In this document: positions 6,342 to 13,484 of the stretch, piece by piece
Layout: each line of letters starts with the position of its first letter
Numbering within the stretch: the first letter of the stretch is position 1
Origin: JBBQIY01 sp964618405
GTDB lineage: Bacteria; Verrucomicrobiota; Kiritimatiellia; RFP12; UBA3636
Length of the DNA: 17,460 nt
Direction: 5' to 3'
Assembly (NCBI GenBank): GCA_964618405.1
Contig: CAZUAY010000048.1
Span: 1 to 17,460 of the forward strand
The notes under the pieces: model-generated
Databases searched by the model: none
Told to the model about the DNA's origin: nothing
What the model saw: the letters and a program-made list of their open reading frames with translations, nothing else
Translations under genes and position numbers: made by a program

Positions 6342-7684
6342 CGCCTGACAAGTGGTTCGTAGCCCATGTACTCGCCTTGCCGCGTGACGTCCACCACGGC
6401 TTGCCAGAGTGAGTCCTGAATATCCACCTTCTGTCGCTCAATCGTGGCGAGTTGAATGGGGACGTGCATGAAGACATCAGCACACTTGCCTACCACGCAG
6501 TTCGTGCGGCCCGCCATCGCGGCATGGACGGCATTTTTAGCCAACATGTAGCAGAGAATCGCATCGGTTCCCTGCGCGGGGATGCTGCGGATGCTGTAAC
6601 TCGGATCGAAATACTTGACCGTGACGTTTCTGCCGATGTCCTTGAAATGGGATTCTATCGCCGATTTTAAGAATTCGCCGATATCTTTCTTTAGCAGGTT
6701 ACCCGAGGGGTCTCTCCGCTCCTCGCCCCCCTTGATCAGATCCTGTCCTGCGCCTTCCGCTACGACGATAACGGCGTGCGTTTTGCCAATGCTGAAACGC
6801 CGCTCTAATGCCGTGAGAACGCCATGCTCCCCCTTTAGCTCAAAGGGGGCTTCGGGGATTAGACACAGGTTCACGACCGAATTTGCTAAGCATGCGTAGG
6901 AGGCGATGAAGCCCGAATCACGTCCCATCAGCTTCACGAGCCCGATGCCGTTGGGCGCACCCTTGGCCTCTGCGTGCGCAGCCGTAATCACGGAGCCGGT
7001 GGCGTAGACAGCGGTCTCGAAACCGAAGCTCCGGCCGATGAAGGAGAGGTCGTTGTCGATCGTCTTGGGAACACCCACCACGCTGATTGAGAAATTCCTG
7101 CGCTTCGATTCCTCGGCAATATCATGCGCCGCACGCAAGGTGCCATCCCCCCCGATACAGAAGAGAATGTTGATGTTTAGACGCGAAAGTGTGTTAACGA
7201 TCTGAACCGTATCTTGGCCGCCTCGGGACGAGCCGAGAATGGTACCCCCTTCCTGATGGATATCCTCCACCACGTCGGGGTCTAGAATGAGAGGTTCGTG
7301 ACCGTAAGAGGGAATGAAGCCCTCCAGTCCATAGCGGACGCCGAAGATATGGCGGATGCCATAGTCAAACCAAAGACTCTGGACCATGCCTTTGATGACG
7401 TCGTTTAGGCCCGGGCAAAGCCCGCCGCAGGTCACGATCGCGACGCGGCTCCACGCAGGATCATGAAAAATCTTTTTTCGCGGTCCCGCTTTCTCAAACG
7501 AAGGAATTGTCCCACCTTTTTCACTTATCTTTCGCATGTAGTTGAGATCATGCGTGATCAAAACCCGATCCTCATCGTCAACACACCGCGCGGACTTGAT
7601 GGGGCTGTCGATGGTACACTCGCCGAGTGTGTCAATGTTGAAATTAAATTGATCCGGATTCGCTATTACTTCCTTGATGTTCAT
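6338..7684 (-). CDS. pfkA: 6-phosphofructokinase, TP0108-like (clade X), probably ATP-dependent
   Basis: The 448-residue enzyme belongs to the PfkA superfamily and phosphorylates fructose-6-phosphate, the committing step of glycolysis. The extra N-terminal stretch of about 80 residues before VAIVTCGGLCPGLNDVI (81-97) is typical of the long plant/TP0108-like group. Key sites are GGDGT (178-182), PKTIDND (206-212) with catalytic D210, and LMGRDSGF (about 246-253). The Gly at the position of E. coli Gly104 (G181) suggests ATP use. The Lys of PKTIDND (K207) is shared with PPi enzymes, so the donor needs an assay. The start is ATG 7684 with AAGGAG 5 bp upstream; an in-frame ATG at 7714 lacks a ribosome site. 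A promoter is visible at 7732-7761. The following sugar kinase overlaps the stop. Confidence 0.9.
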   Translation of the reverse strand: MNIKEVIANPDQFNFNIDTLGECTIDSPIKSARCVDDEDRVLITHDLNYMRKISEKGGTIPSFEKAGPRKKIFHDPAWSRVAIVTCGGLCPGLNDVIKGMVQSLWFDYGIRHIFGVRYGLEGFIPSYGHEPLILDPDVVEDIHQEGGTILGSSRGGQDTVQIVNTLSRLNINILFCIGGDGTLRAAHDIAEESKRRNFSISVVGVPKTIDNDLSFIGRSFGFETAVYATGSVITAAHAEAKGAPNGIGLVKLMGRDSGFIASYACLANSVVNLCLIPEAPFELKGEHGVLTALERRFSIGKTHAVIVVAEGAGQDLIKGGEERRDPSGNLLKKDIGEFLKSAIESHFKDIGRNVTVKYFDPSYSIRSIPAQGTDAILCYMLAKNAVHAAMAGRTNCVVGKCADVFMHVPIQLATIERQKVDIQDSLWQAVVDVTRQGEYMGYEPLVRR

Positions 7685-7687
7685 GAG

Positions 7688-7695
7688 ATCTCCTT
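7688..7695 (-). promoter_or_regulatory. Shine-Dalgarno deciding the phosphofructokinase start
   Basis: On the minus strand AAGGAGAT precedes ATG 7684, with 5 bp between AAGGAG and ATG. It lies inside the extension that would result from the in-frame ATG at 7714, so 7684 is preferred. Confidence 0.75.
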
Positions 7696-7731
7696 GAATG
7701 AGGAATGAGGGCAAAAGCCTTAAGCCTTATT

Positions 7732-7761
7732 ATTACATCACATTAGGTGTCGTTATGTCAA
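7732..7761 (-). promoter_or_regulatory. Promoter of the pfkA-sugar kinase operon
   Basis: Read on the minus strand: a perfect -35 TTGACA (7761-7756), 18 bp spacer, and -10 TGTAAT (7737-7732). The predicted transcript start is about 7725, leaving a leader of about 40 bases that contains two AAGGCTT units before the Shine-Dalgarno. Confidence 0.6.
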
Positions 7762-7780
7762 ACGATTCTAGGTGGGAGAC

Positions 7781-7803
7781 GGTAATCGGTTAGCCACTGG
7801 GAG
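7781..7803. repeat. GTAATCGG motif, copy upstream of pfkA
   Basis: GGTAATCGGTTAGCCACTGG plus GAG matches 191-213 with a single difference (C for G). It lies about 20 bp upstream of the pfkA -35 box. Confidence 0.75.
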
Positions 7804-7834
7804 CAGATGCTTCCAGCCTGTGCAGGAACGGCAG

Positions 7835-7940
7835 ACGAGCGAAGCAAACGGAGAACGGGTTTTCCAACCCGTTTTCGTACACGGGTTAAAAAACCCGTGC
7901 TCCGTTCGTTACGAGCACTGCTTAGCGAAACTCGAAGTTA
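7835..7940. repeat. 106-bp double stem-loop element, copy 2
   Basis: It has the same length and the same stem positions as copy 1. Hairpin A (7854-7873) has arms AACGGGTT and AACCCGTT with loop TTCC. Hairpin B (7880-7899) has arms CACGGGTT and AACCCGTG with loop AAAA. Outer AACGGAG (7847-7853) can pair with CTCCGTT (7900-7906). Flank sequences such as CTCCGTTCGTTACGA and CTGCTTAGCGAAACTCG are identical to copy 1, while the stems differ by paired exchanges. Confidence 0.8.
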
Positions 7941-8143
7941 TAGGCAGAATGCCTGTTGGCGGAGCGACCCCGATTGCGATTACAGACGCGGAGGCCCGCA
8001 TCGCTCCAGTTTTCGAGTAAAACAAGAGGCAGGCGTCTAGAAATCGCTGCCAATCTCCCGATTGGCTCTCCTATTCCGATTCCTCTGTGTCTCAAATTCT
8101 CTGTGTTTAAAACCCAAACCCCATTACCCACATATTTGCCCCC

Positions 8144-8160
8144 GGTCACTAACCAATTAC
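8144..8160. repeat. Degenerate CCAATTAC motif upstream of dapF
   Basis: GGTCACTAACCAATTAC resembles the TCACTGACCGATTAC arm of the palindrome at 9918-9962. It lies about 20 bp before the dapF -35 box. Confidence 0.55.
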
Positions 8161-8180
8161 GGTAAAGAGTCATCTCGGCG

Positions 8181-8210
8181 TTGACTAGTCGGTAGGCTTA
8201 GTGCTAAAAT
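8181..8210 (+). promoter_or_regulatory. Promoter of dapF-rsmE
   Basis: The -35 TTGACT (8181-8186), 18-bp spacer and -10 TAAAAT (8205-8210) are present, with an extended TGC before the -10. The start site is predicted near 8217, about 48 bp upstream of dapF ATG 8265. This placement argues against the in-frame TTG at 8211 as the start codon. The -35 box overlaps an 8-bp palindrome, GACTAGTC (8182-8189). Confidence 0.55.
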
Positions 8211-8264
8211 TTGATACGTCAGCTCAGATGGCGGAGTGAACAAAGCATAGAAACGGATGCCGAT

Positions 8265-9116
8265 ATGAAATTTACCAAGATGCATGGTGCAGGCAATGAT
8301 TTTGTGGTCATCGATGACCGTTCGATGAATTTTTCGGAGCATGATACGTCAAAAATTCAGAAGATCAGTGCACGAGGGACAGGTGTCGGATGCGAAGGGG
8401 TGATCCTCATTCGGCTTGCGGATGCGTTCACCGATTGTGATTTTAAGATGATCTTTCTAAATCCCGATGGTAGTCGAGCCTCGATGTGTGGGAACGCTTC
8501 TCGGTGTCTTGCGCTTTTCGCCTACGAAAAAGGGATAGGCGGACGACATCAACGCTTTGGAACAGACGCGGGGATCATCAGGGCTGATGTGCTTGATGTT
8601 TGCGAAGGGCAGGGGAGCGTCTGCGTTCACATGACAGAGCCGAAGGAACGTGTGCCGCTTGTGACCATGAACTTGTGTGGTGGGCGATCGATGGCGTGCT
8701 TCAAAGTCGATACAGGTGTTCCCCATGCCGTTTGGTTCGTGGACGATATCGCTGCTGTGGACGTGGCTGGTGATGGTAGCTTTATCAGGTTTGCCGAGGT
8801 CTTCGCGCCGCAAGGTGTCAATGTGGATTTCGTACAGATCGTCGAAAACGGGCCGTCGCTGATGCGCACGTATGAACGCGGTGTCGAGGCAGAGTCGGGT
8901 GCCTGCGGCACGGGTGCGGTTGCGGCGGGCATCGCGATGGCGGAGAAGCTCGGGATTTCACTCCCCGTCTCGTTGCGCGTTAAATCGGGCGATGTTCTCG
9001 TCGTGAATGGGCAGAGGGCAGAGTCCGGACTCTGCCACAGCATGACGCTGACGGGCCCAGCCTGCAAGGTGTTCGAAGGGCATTTGAATAAGCGCTGGTT
9101 GGAAGCGACACCGTGA
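8265..9116 (+). CDS. dapF: Diaminopimelate epimerase
   Basis: The 283-residue enzyme interconverts LL- and meso-diaminopimelate, the late step in lysine and peptidoglycan precursor synthesis. The N-terminus KFTKMHGAGNDFVVID (2-17) is diagnostic. The two catalytic cysteines are visible: C75 in NPDGSRASMCGN (66-77) and C214 in ESGACGTGAVAAG (210-222). YERG (203-206) provides the substrate-contacting Glu and Arg. The motif after the first Cys reads CGNASRC, where most homologues have CGNGxRC, and GTGVGCEG (38-45) replaces the usual GIGADG/Q. The start is ATG 8265, because homology begins there and the promoter overlaps the earlier TTG. The Shine-Dalgarno is weak. rsmE overlaps the stop. Confidence 0.9.
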   Translation: MKFTKMHGAGNDFVVIDDRSMNFSEHDTSKIQKISARGTGVGCEGVILIRLADAFTDCDFKMIFLNPDGSRASMCGNASRCLALFAYEKGIGGRHQRFGTDAGIIRADVLDVCEGQGSVCVHMTEPKERVPLVTMNLCGGRSMACFKVDTGVPHAVWFVDDIAAVDVAGDGSFIRFAEVFAPQGVNVDFVQIVENGPSLMRTYERGVEAESGACGTGAVAAGIAMAEKLGISLPVSLRVKSGDVLVVNGQRAESGLCHSMTLTGPACKVFEGHLNKRWLEATP

Positions 9117-9877
9117 ACCTCATTCTTTTGCGTGCCGAAGAATTTGATGGCGCCCAGCAGGTGACGTTGACGGATCGGCGTTTTGTGCACATCCGAGATG
9201 TTCTCCGAGCGTCACGGGGAGAATGGCTCCGGGTTGGTGTGCTGGACGGCGACCGCTACAACGCCGAGATTGTGGTGTGGAGCAATGAAGGTTGTACCTT
9301 GCAACTGGGGGAGGCGCTTGAATCGCTTCCGGAGCCTCGCCTTGATTTACTGCTAGCGCTTCCGAGGCCGAAGTGTCTGAGGCGGCTGTGGCCGCAGATC
9401 GCAGCGATGGGCGTCGGCCGGATCTTCATCGTGAATGCGGAGCGGGTGGAGCGAAACTACTGGGGATCGCGATTTCTGGCCCCGGAGGCGTATAGACCTC
9501 TCGTGGAGGAGGGGCTTGAGCAGGCAGGGGATACACGAATGCCAGAGATTCGCATTTTGCGCAGACTCAAACCGCTTGTTGAGGATGAACTCGCAACCGC
9601 TTACACGAACGGATGCAAACTTGTCGCCCATCCGCTTCGTGGCGGGGACGACGACAAACCTTGTATTGACTTTTCAGGTGTTCGCAGGACTCTTGTGGCG
9701 GTAGGCCCTGAAGGTGGGTGGTCTGACTACGAACTTCGGCTATTCGAGGCGAATGGATTTCAGCGTTTTGGGCTTGGCGCGCGTACGCTGAGAACGGATA
9801 CGGCTTGCATTGCTTTACTCGCGATTGTTGAGTCGAGGATGACCTTCAACCAGGGACTGGTTGAAGCAAGAGGGTAA
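9113..9877 (+). CDS. rsmE: 16S rRNA m3U1498 methyltransferase RsmE
   Basis: The 254-residue SPOUT-class methyltransferase transfers methyl from SAM to N3 of U1498 in 16S rRNA. An N-terminal PUA-like region (about 1-75, with HIRDVLRASRGEWLRV) precedes the SPOUT domain. The trefoil-knot motifs are clear: VGPEGGWSDYEL (197-208) and LGARTLRTDTACIALL (221-236). The length is normal. Translation starts at GTG 9113, which overlaps the dapF stop (GTGA, 4 bp), so the two genes form a coupled operon. A short inverted repeat (AACCAG/CTGGTT) lies in the last codons, but no T-run follows, so it is not a convincing terminator. Confidence 0.9.
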   Translation: MNLILLRAEEFDGAQQVTLTDRRFVHIRDVLRASRGEWLRVGVLDGDRYNAEIVVWSNEGCTLQLGEALESLPEPRLDLLLALPRPKCLRRLWPQIAAMGVGRIFIVNAERVERNYWGSRFLAPEAYRPLVEEGLEQAGDTRMPEIRILRRLKPLVEDELATAYTNGCKLVAHPLRGGDDDKPCIDFSGVRRTLVAVGPEGGWSDYELRLFEANGFQRFGLGARTLRTDTACIALLAIVESRMTFNQGLVEARG

Positions 9878-9893
9878 AAGGAAGAACTCTGCC

Positions 9894-9914
9894 ACTCACG
9901 ACTCGCGATTCGCG
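9894..9914. repeat. Short heptamer array beside the palindrome
   Basis: Three 7-bp units: ACTCACG, ACTCGCG, ATTCGCG. In reverse complement these read CGCGAAT, CGCGAGT, CGTGAGT, close to the units at 81-107. They abut the GTAATC end of the palindrome, the same order as at 1-57. Confidence 0.7.
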
Positions 9915-9917
9915 ACT

Positions 9918-9962
9918 GTAATCGGGCAGTCAACGGGGGCACCCCCGTCACTGACCGATTAC
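9918..9962. repeat. 45-bp imperfect palindrome GTAATCGG...CCGATTAC
   Basis: GTAATCGGGCAGTCAACG and its near-complement, ending CACTGACCGATTAC, flank a core ACGGGGG/CCCCCGT stem. Only a few positions of the roughly 22-bp arms mismatch. It is the only complete copy in the window; half copies lie in most other intergenic spaces. No T-run follows, so it is not a typical terminator. Confidence 0.8.
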
Positions 9963-9972
9963 ATTTTACCCG

Positions 9973-10001
9973 TTGTTTCACTTTCTCTTTTTTGTTAGAA
10001 T
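9973..10001 (+). promoter_or_regulatory. Promoter of the secretion/pseudopilin cluster
   Basis: The -35 TTGTTT (9973-9978), 17-bp spacer and -10 TAGAAT (9996-10001) are present, with an extended TGT before the -10. The start site would be near 10008, giving a leader of about 108 bases to gspF. Confidence 0.5.
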
Positions 10002-10115
10002 ACATTTCGTAAAGCGGAAGTAGCGGTTTGGGCTGTGGATTCACAAAATCTGGATCTGGATTCCGCGTCGGTTTCTGAATGATTTCGATGTCGAACTACT
10101 AATCGGAGAGACGAT

Positions 10116-11372
10116 ATGCAAAGGTTTAATTATGTGGCTATGGACAGTCATGGCAAGGAACAGAAGGGCGTTGTGGAGGCCAAGGATCAAAACGAGGCAG
10201 TTTCGCTCCTGAGAAAGAACAACCTTTTCCCCCAATCTCTGACACCTGTTGGAGGGCAGAAAAAAGCGAAATCAGGCCTCTCTGGCGACGTGAGCCTGAA
10301 GCTTCCAAGTTTTTTAAAAAAGCGTGTTAAGCCAAAGGAACTCATGGTGTTGACCCGCCAGCTTGCCACGTTAGTGGACTCGGGTCTTCCCCTGATGCGA
10401 GGGCTTCGTATCTTGACGAAGCAGGCGAAAAATTCAACGTTAAAAGAAGCCCTTATGGGCATGACGGCCGCTGTGGAAGGGGGGTCCACGTTCTCCGACG
10501 CACTGGCGCAGCATCCGAGAATTTTTGATCATCTTTACGTCAACATGGCGAGGGCGGGTGAGGCCGGCGGTGTCCTTGAACAGTCCTTGAACCGTCTTGC
10601 CGAATTTCTAGAAAAGGCTGAGAAGATTAAGAATAAAGTCAAAAGCGCGATGACGTACCCGATTGTCGTGCTCTTCGTCGCATTGGGTATTACAGGCTTT
10701 TTGATGGTCAAGGTGATTCCGCAGTTTGAAAAGGTTTTTGCGGATCTGATGGAAGGTTCCAAGAAAATGCCCGCACTCACGCAGGCTGTCATGAACTTCA
10801 GTAAGGGCTTCTCGACTAACCTGCCGATCATGGTTGGCGGTGTTATCGCGATCGTGGTGGTGATTCGACTCTGGTACAAAACGGCTACCGGGCGCATGTT
10901 CATTGATCGACTTAAGTTGTGGCTGCCTGGCGTCGGCGACCTGCTAAGAAAATCTACAATCGCTCGCTCGACTCGTACCCTCGGTACGCTGATGCAATCG
11001 GGCGTTCCCGTACTTCAGGCCCTCGATATTGTTCGCGATACTGCGGGTAATGCGTTGATTGCCAGGGCTTACCAGTCGATTCACGACAGCGTGAAAGAAG
11101 GCGAGAGCATGACGCCCCCAATGGAGCGTTCAAAGATTTTCCCAGCAATGGTAATCAGCATGGTCGATGTCGGCGAGGAGACGGGTGCCCTTCCGAACAT
11201 GTTGGAACGAATTGCGAACACCTACGATGACGAGGTTGACAATGCGGTTGATGCAATGACCTCGATCATTGAGCCGGTGATGATCGTGGTGCTTGCGCTG
11301 ATCGTTGGAACAATTGTTGTTGCTATGTTTATGCCGCTTACGACGATTATCAGTGGCATGAGCGGAGGTTAA
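10116..11372 (+). CDS. gspF: Type II secretion / type IV pilus inner-membrane platform protein GspF (PilC-like)
   Basis: The 418-residue polytopic protein anchors the assembly ATPase and pseudopilus at the inner membrane. A short N-terminal region (FNYVAMDSHGKEQKGVVEA) precedes two T2SSF domains, about 76-198 and 282-404. Each has the characteristic LxxL(V/M)xSGxPxxxAL helix: QLATLVDSGLPLMRGL (82-97) and TLGTLMQSGVPVLQAL (288-303). Transmembrane segments lie at about 181-200, 236-253 and 385-408. The length matches GspF/PilC. GGAGAG lies 5 bp before the ATG. It is the first gene of an eight-gene same-strand run. The ATPase gene that usually precedes it (gspE) is absent; the neighbour is rsmE, separated by a repeat-rich 238-bp space. 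Confidence 0.92.
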   Translation: MQRFNYVAMDSHGKEQKGVVEAKDQNEAVSLLRKNNLFPQSLTPVGGQKKAKSGLSGDVSLKLPSFLKKRVKPKELMVLTRQLATLVDSGLPLMRGLRILTKQAKNSTLKEALMGMTAAVEGGSTFSDALAQHPRIFDHLYVNMARAGEAGGVLEQSLNRLAEFLEKAEKIKNKVKSAMTYPIVVLFVALGITGFLMVKVIPQFEKVFADLMEGSKKMPALTQAVMNFSKGFSTNLPIMVGGVIAIVVVIRLWYKTATGRMFIDRLKLWLPGVGDLLRKSTIARSTRTLGTLMQSGVPVLQALDIVRDTAGNALIARAYQSIHDSVKEGESMTPPMERSKIFPAMVISMVDVGEETGALPNMLERIANTYDDEVDNAVDAMTSIIEPVMIVVLALIVGTIVVAMFMPLTTIISGMSGG

Positions 11373-11405
11373 TCCTTCGATGCATCAATTAGGAAAGGAG
11401 ATTTT

Positions 11406-12329
11406 ATGAAATCAAGCCGAAAGAAAACGCTTCTTAACCGCTGTGCGAATTCAACAAAATTGAATCGCACACAAAGCGGATTCACGCTGATCGAGTTGAT
11501 GATCGTTTTTGTGATCATCATTGTGCTCGCGGGTATGGTTCTGCAGTTGATGGGCCTGTCAGGCGTCAAAAACTCAGAGGCCAAGACACGTGAACGCCTG
11601 GAGCGTGTCGCTCAGGCACTCGAAGAGTTTCGGGCTACCTACGGTCGGTACCCACCCGTTGACTACTATCCTGGACTTCCAATAATCTCAGGAGAGTCAG
11701 CAGGTACAGAGAACCTACCCGGGCAACCATTCCGGTATGAATATGCGCACACTGGCATGATGCCGCCGGACGTTGAAGGCACAATACGCCAGAATTCTGG
11801 ACCAGGTTCTGATCCAGTTAAAGCCTGGGAAAAGGGGCCTGCCTTTACCTTTGGTCTGCTTTCGTACTTGCTCCCGCGCGTCAAAAATCATGCAGAAAAT
11901 TCGCCAAGGTTGTTTATCGGAGGGGATGGCTCCAACCCTACGAAGGATAACGAGTGGGAAGACTACTCTAAAGATAAGACAATCACCCAGTGGGAGCACT
12001 ACAACAATCGAACGGGCGCGGGCGGAACCATCGGTGATATTGTGCAAAACCTTGAGTCATCGCGGAAAATTCTTCCGTTTCTCGGGGCGTTTATGAATCC
12101 TGACGGAACCATTGGTAAAGATAATTATGGGATCGTTACTAAAGATGATACGAGAATTCGGATGGCCTCCGGAATATCCTATCAGAATATGTGCTTGACG
12201 ATCCGGGACGGCTGGGATCGTGAGTTGAACTACCAGTCGCGTCCGCCATACGATTCCTATAAACTCTGGTCGAATGGGCCCGATGGGAAAAGTGGAACCG
12301 ACGATGACATGGTGTTGGGACAGGAGTAG
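11406..12329 (+). CDS. gspG: GspG-like major pseudopilin, enlarged
   Basis: A prepilin of 307 residues. The leader of 25 residues ends SG, followed by the class III motif FTLIELMIVFVIIIVLAGMV with the conserved Glu at +5 (E30). The helix (ERLERVAQALEEFRATYGRYP) continues as in GspG. The C-terminus has a calcium-loop-like tail, SYKLWSNGPDGKSGTDDDM, as in GspG proteins. It is about twice the usual GspG size because of a long insertion (about 85-260, rich in Gly, Asn and Asp). Gene order directly after gspF supports the major pseudopilin role. AAAGGAG lies 6 bp before the ATG. Prepilin peptidase would cleave and methylate it in the inner membrane. Confidence 0.85.
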   Translation: MKSSRKKTLLNRCANSTKLNRTQSGFTLIELMIVFVIIIVLAGMVLQLMGLSGVKNSEAKTRERLERVAQALEEFRATYGRYPPVDYYPGLPIISGESAGTENLPGQPFRYEYAHTGMMPPDVEGTIRQNSGPGSDPVKAWEKGPAFTFGLLSYLLPRVKNHAENSPRLFIGGDGSNPTKDNEWEDYSKDKTITQWEHYNNRTGAGGTIGDIVQNLESSRKILPFLGAFMNPDGTIGKDNYGIVTKDDTRIRMASGISYQNMCLTIRDGWDRELNYQSRPPYDSYKLWSNGPDGKSGTDDDMVLGQE

Positions 12330-12335
12330 CCGACA

Positions 12336-13474
12336 ATGAACGCAAATCATAAACCAAAACACGCCTTTACACTTATTGAACTGCTCGTCGTCATGTCAGT
12401 AATTGCCATTTTGATGGGGCTGTTATTTCCCGCGCTTAACATGATTCGGCAGCGAGCGTGGGACACGGCGGCACGCAACCTTTGTCTGCAGACCTGCGTT
12501 GCTTGGAATTCACTACTCATGGAGCATCGTCGGTATCCGCCGGTTTCTCTGTTTAAGGACACTGGCAACGCTTCAGGTGGAGACGTTGAAGTGTTGATGG
12601 ACACAGAAGCCACCTCCCTGCTCAACTGGTGGAAGCCACGGAGTCCTGATCCGACGAAAGATGCGGCTGCTTATGCGAAGTGGCTTAGTGACAAAAAGAT
12701 TACCTTTAATTCCTCGGGTTTCGGAATACAGAATTGGCCGAAGAATCTGAACGATCTCTATCTAGAACGAACTTCAGAGCAACGCAAATGGGGGCTCATT
12801 GCACCTTGGGTCAGGCGTTATATTTCCAATCTTACCGAGACGACTATTGATGATGAGAACATAGCTCGTGTTAAAGCTGGTACGGTGCGTGTTCTGTTGG
12901 ATACGAGCGGCGATGGCAAAATCACCCTACCACCGCAGTTTGGTGGACAGGTTTTGAATAAGACGGTGGTGGCCTGGGTCTATGCGGATGAGAAGGAAAG
13001 TNNNNNNNNNNNNNNNNNNNNNNNNNNNNNNNNNNNNNNNNNNNNNNNNNNNNNNNNNNNNNNNNNNNNNNNNNNNNNNNNNNNNNNNNNNNNNNNNNNN
13101 NGTTTTGGCACGATCAGAAGAAGTGGCCGATCAAATCCGGCGATAAGCCTAAGAAGGCTGACGACTATAAACTCATTTACGCGGAAAATAACTACGAAGT
13201 TTTTAATCAGCTTATCAAAGCCGATTTCGGCGGCCAAAAGAAAATTAAAAACTACATCGATCCCACGAGGCATATCACGCTACTGGGAGAAGCCCCCGTT
13301 TCGCTCGAATCGGCCGTGATAAATGAGAGTGGCAGCGCCAGCGAGCTTAAGACCCCCTTGGTCTTTTGGGCGGAATTTACCAGCGGTGGCAACAAAGTTC
13401 CCACTCGAGGTTTGCGCCCTTATGTTGTCACGGTCGACATGATGAACAATTTGGTTACCGTGACGGAAAAGTGA
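12336..13474 (+). CDS. Pseudopilin (G/H-like), interrupted by assembly gap
   Basis: A prepilin with leader MNANHKPKHA and motif FTLIELLVVMSVIAILMGLL (from residue 11). The residue before the cut is Ala, not the usual Gly. The first 222 codons run to 13001, then 100 N follow. After the gap the coding frame resumes at 13103 (FWHDQKKWPIKSGDKPKK...) and ends at TGA 13472-13474 after 123 codons. This is not the frame that follows from counting the 100 N as real. The post-gap frame ending at 13319 that keeps the nominal phase is Ser/Arg-rich and not protein-like. The true gap length should be 2 modulo 3 if the gene is intact. The start lies 6 bp after the previous stop. No family role beyond pseudopilin can be read. 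Confidence 0.8.
13002..13101. other. Assembly gap (100 N)
   Basis: Exactly 100 unknown bases, the conventional placeholder for a gap of unknown length. It lies inside a pseudopilin gene. The reading phases on the two sides show that the placeholder is not the true length. Confidence 0.95.
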
Positions 13475-13484
13475 GAGGTTGTCT

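Larger units (their letters stand above)
7685..8264. other. Divergent intergenic region between pfkA and dapF
   Basis: This 580-bp stretch has no convincing gene. Small frames at 7772-8040 (plus) and 7922-8173 (minus) run through the repeat element and look random. It holds the minus-strand pfkA promoter, a GTAATCGG motif (7781-7803), copy 2 of the 106-bp stem-loop element (7835-7940), a CACTAACCAATTAC motif (8146-8160) and the dapF promoter. Confidence 0.75.

Noticed and set aside
7772..8173. Small open frames on both strands between pfkA and dapF
   Set aside because: They run through the stem-loop element and show no protein-like composition or conserved motif. The two copies of the element do not keep a common reading frame.
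9845..9866. Inverted repeat AACCAG/CTGGTT at the end of rsmE as terminator
   Set aside because: It is only 6 bp, within codons, and no T-run follows.
13102..13319. C-terminus of the gap-interrupted pseudopilin in the nominal frame
   Set aside because: The residues are Ser/Arg/Thr-rich, unlike protein. The frame ending at 13474 is protein-like and leads neatly into the next gene's ribosome site.
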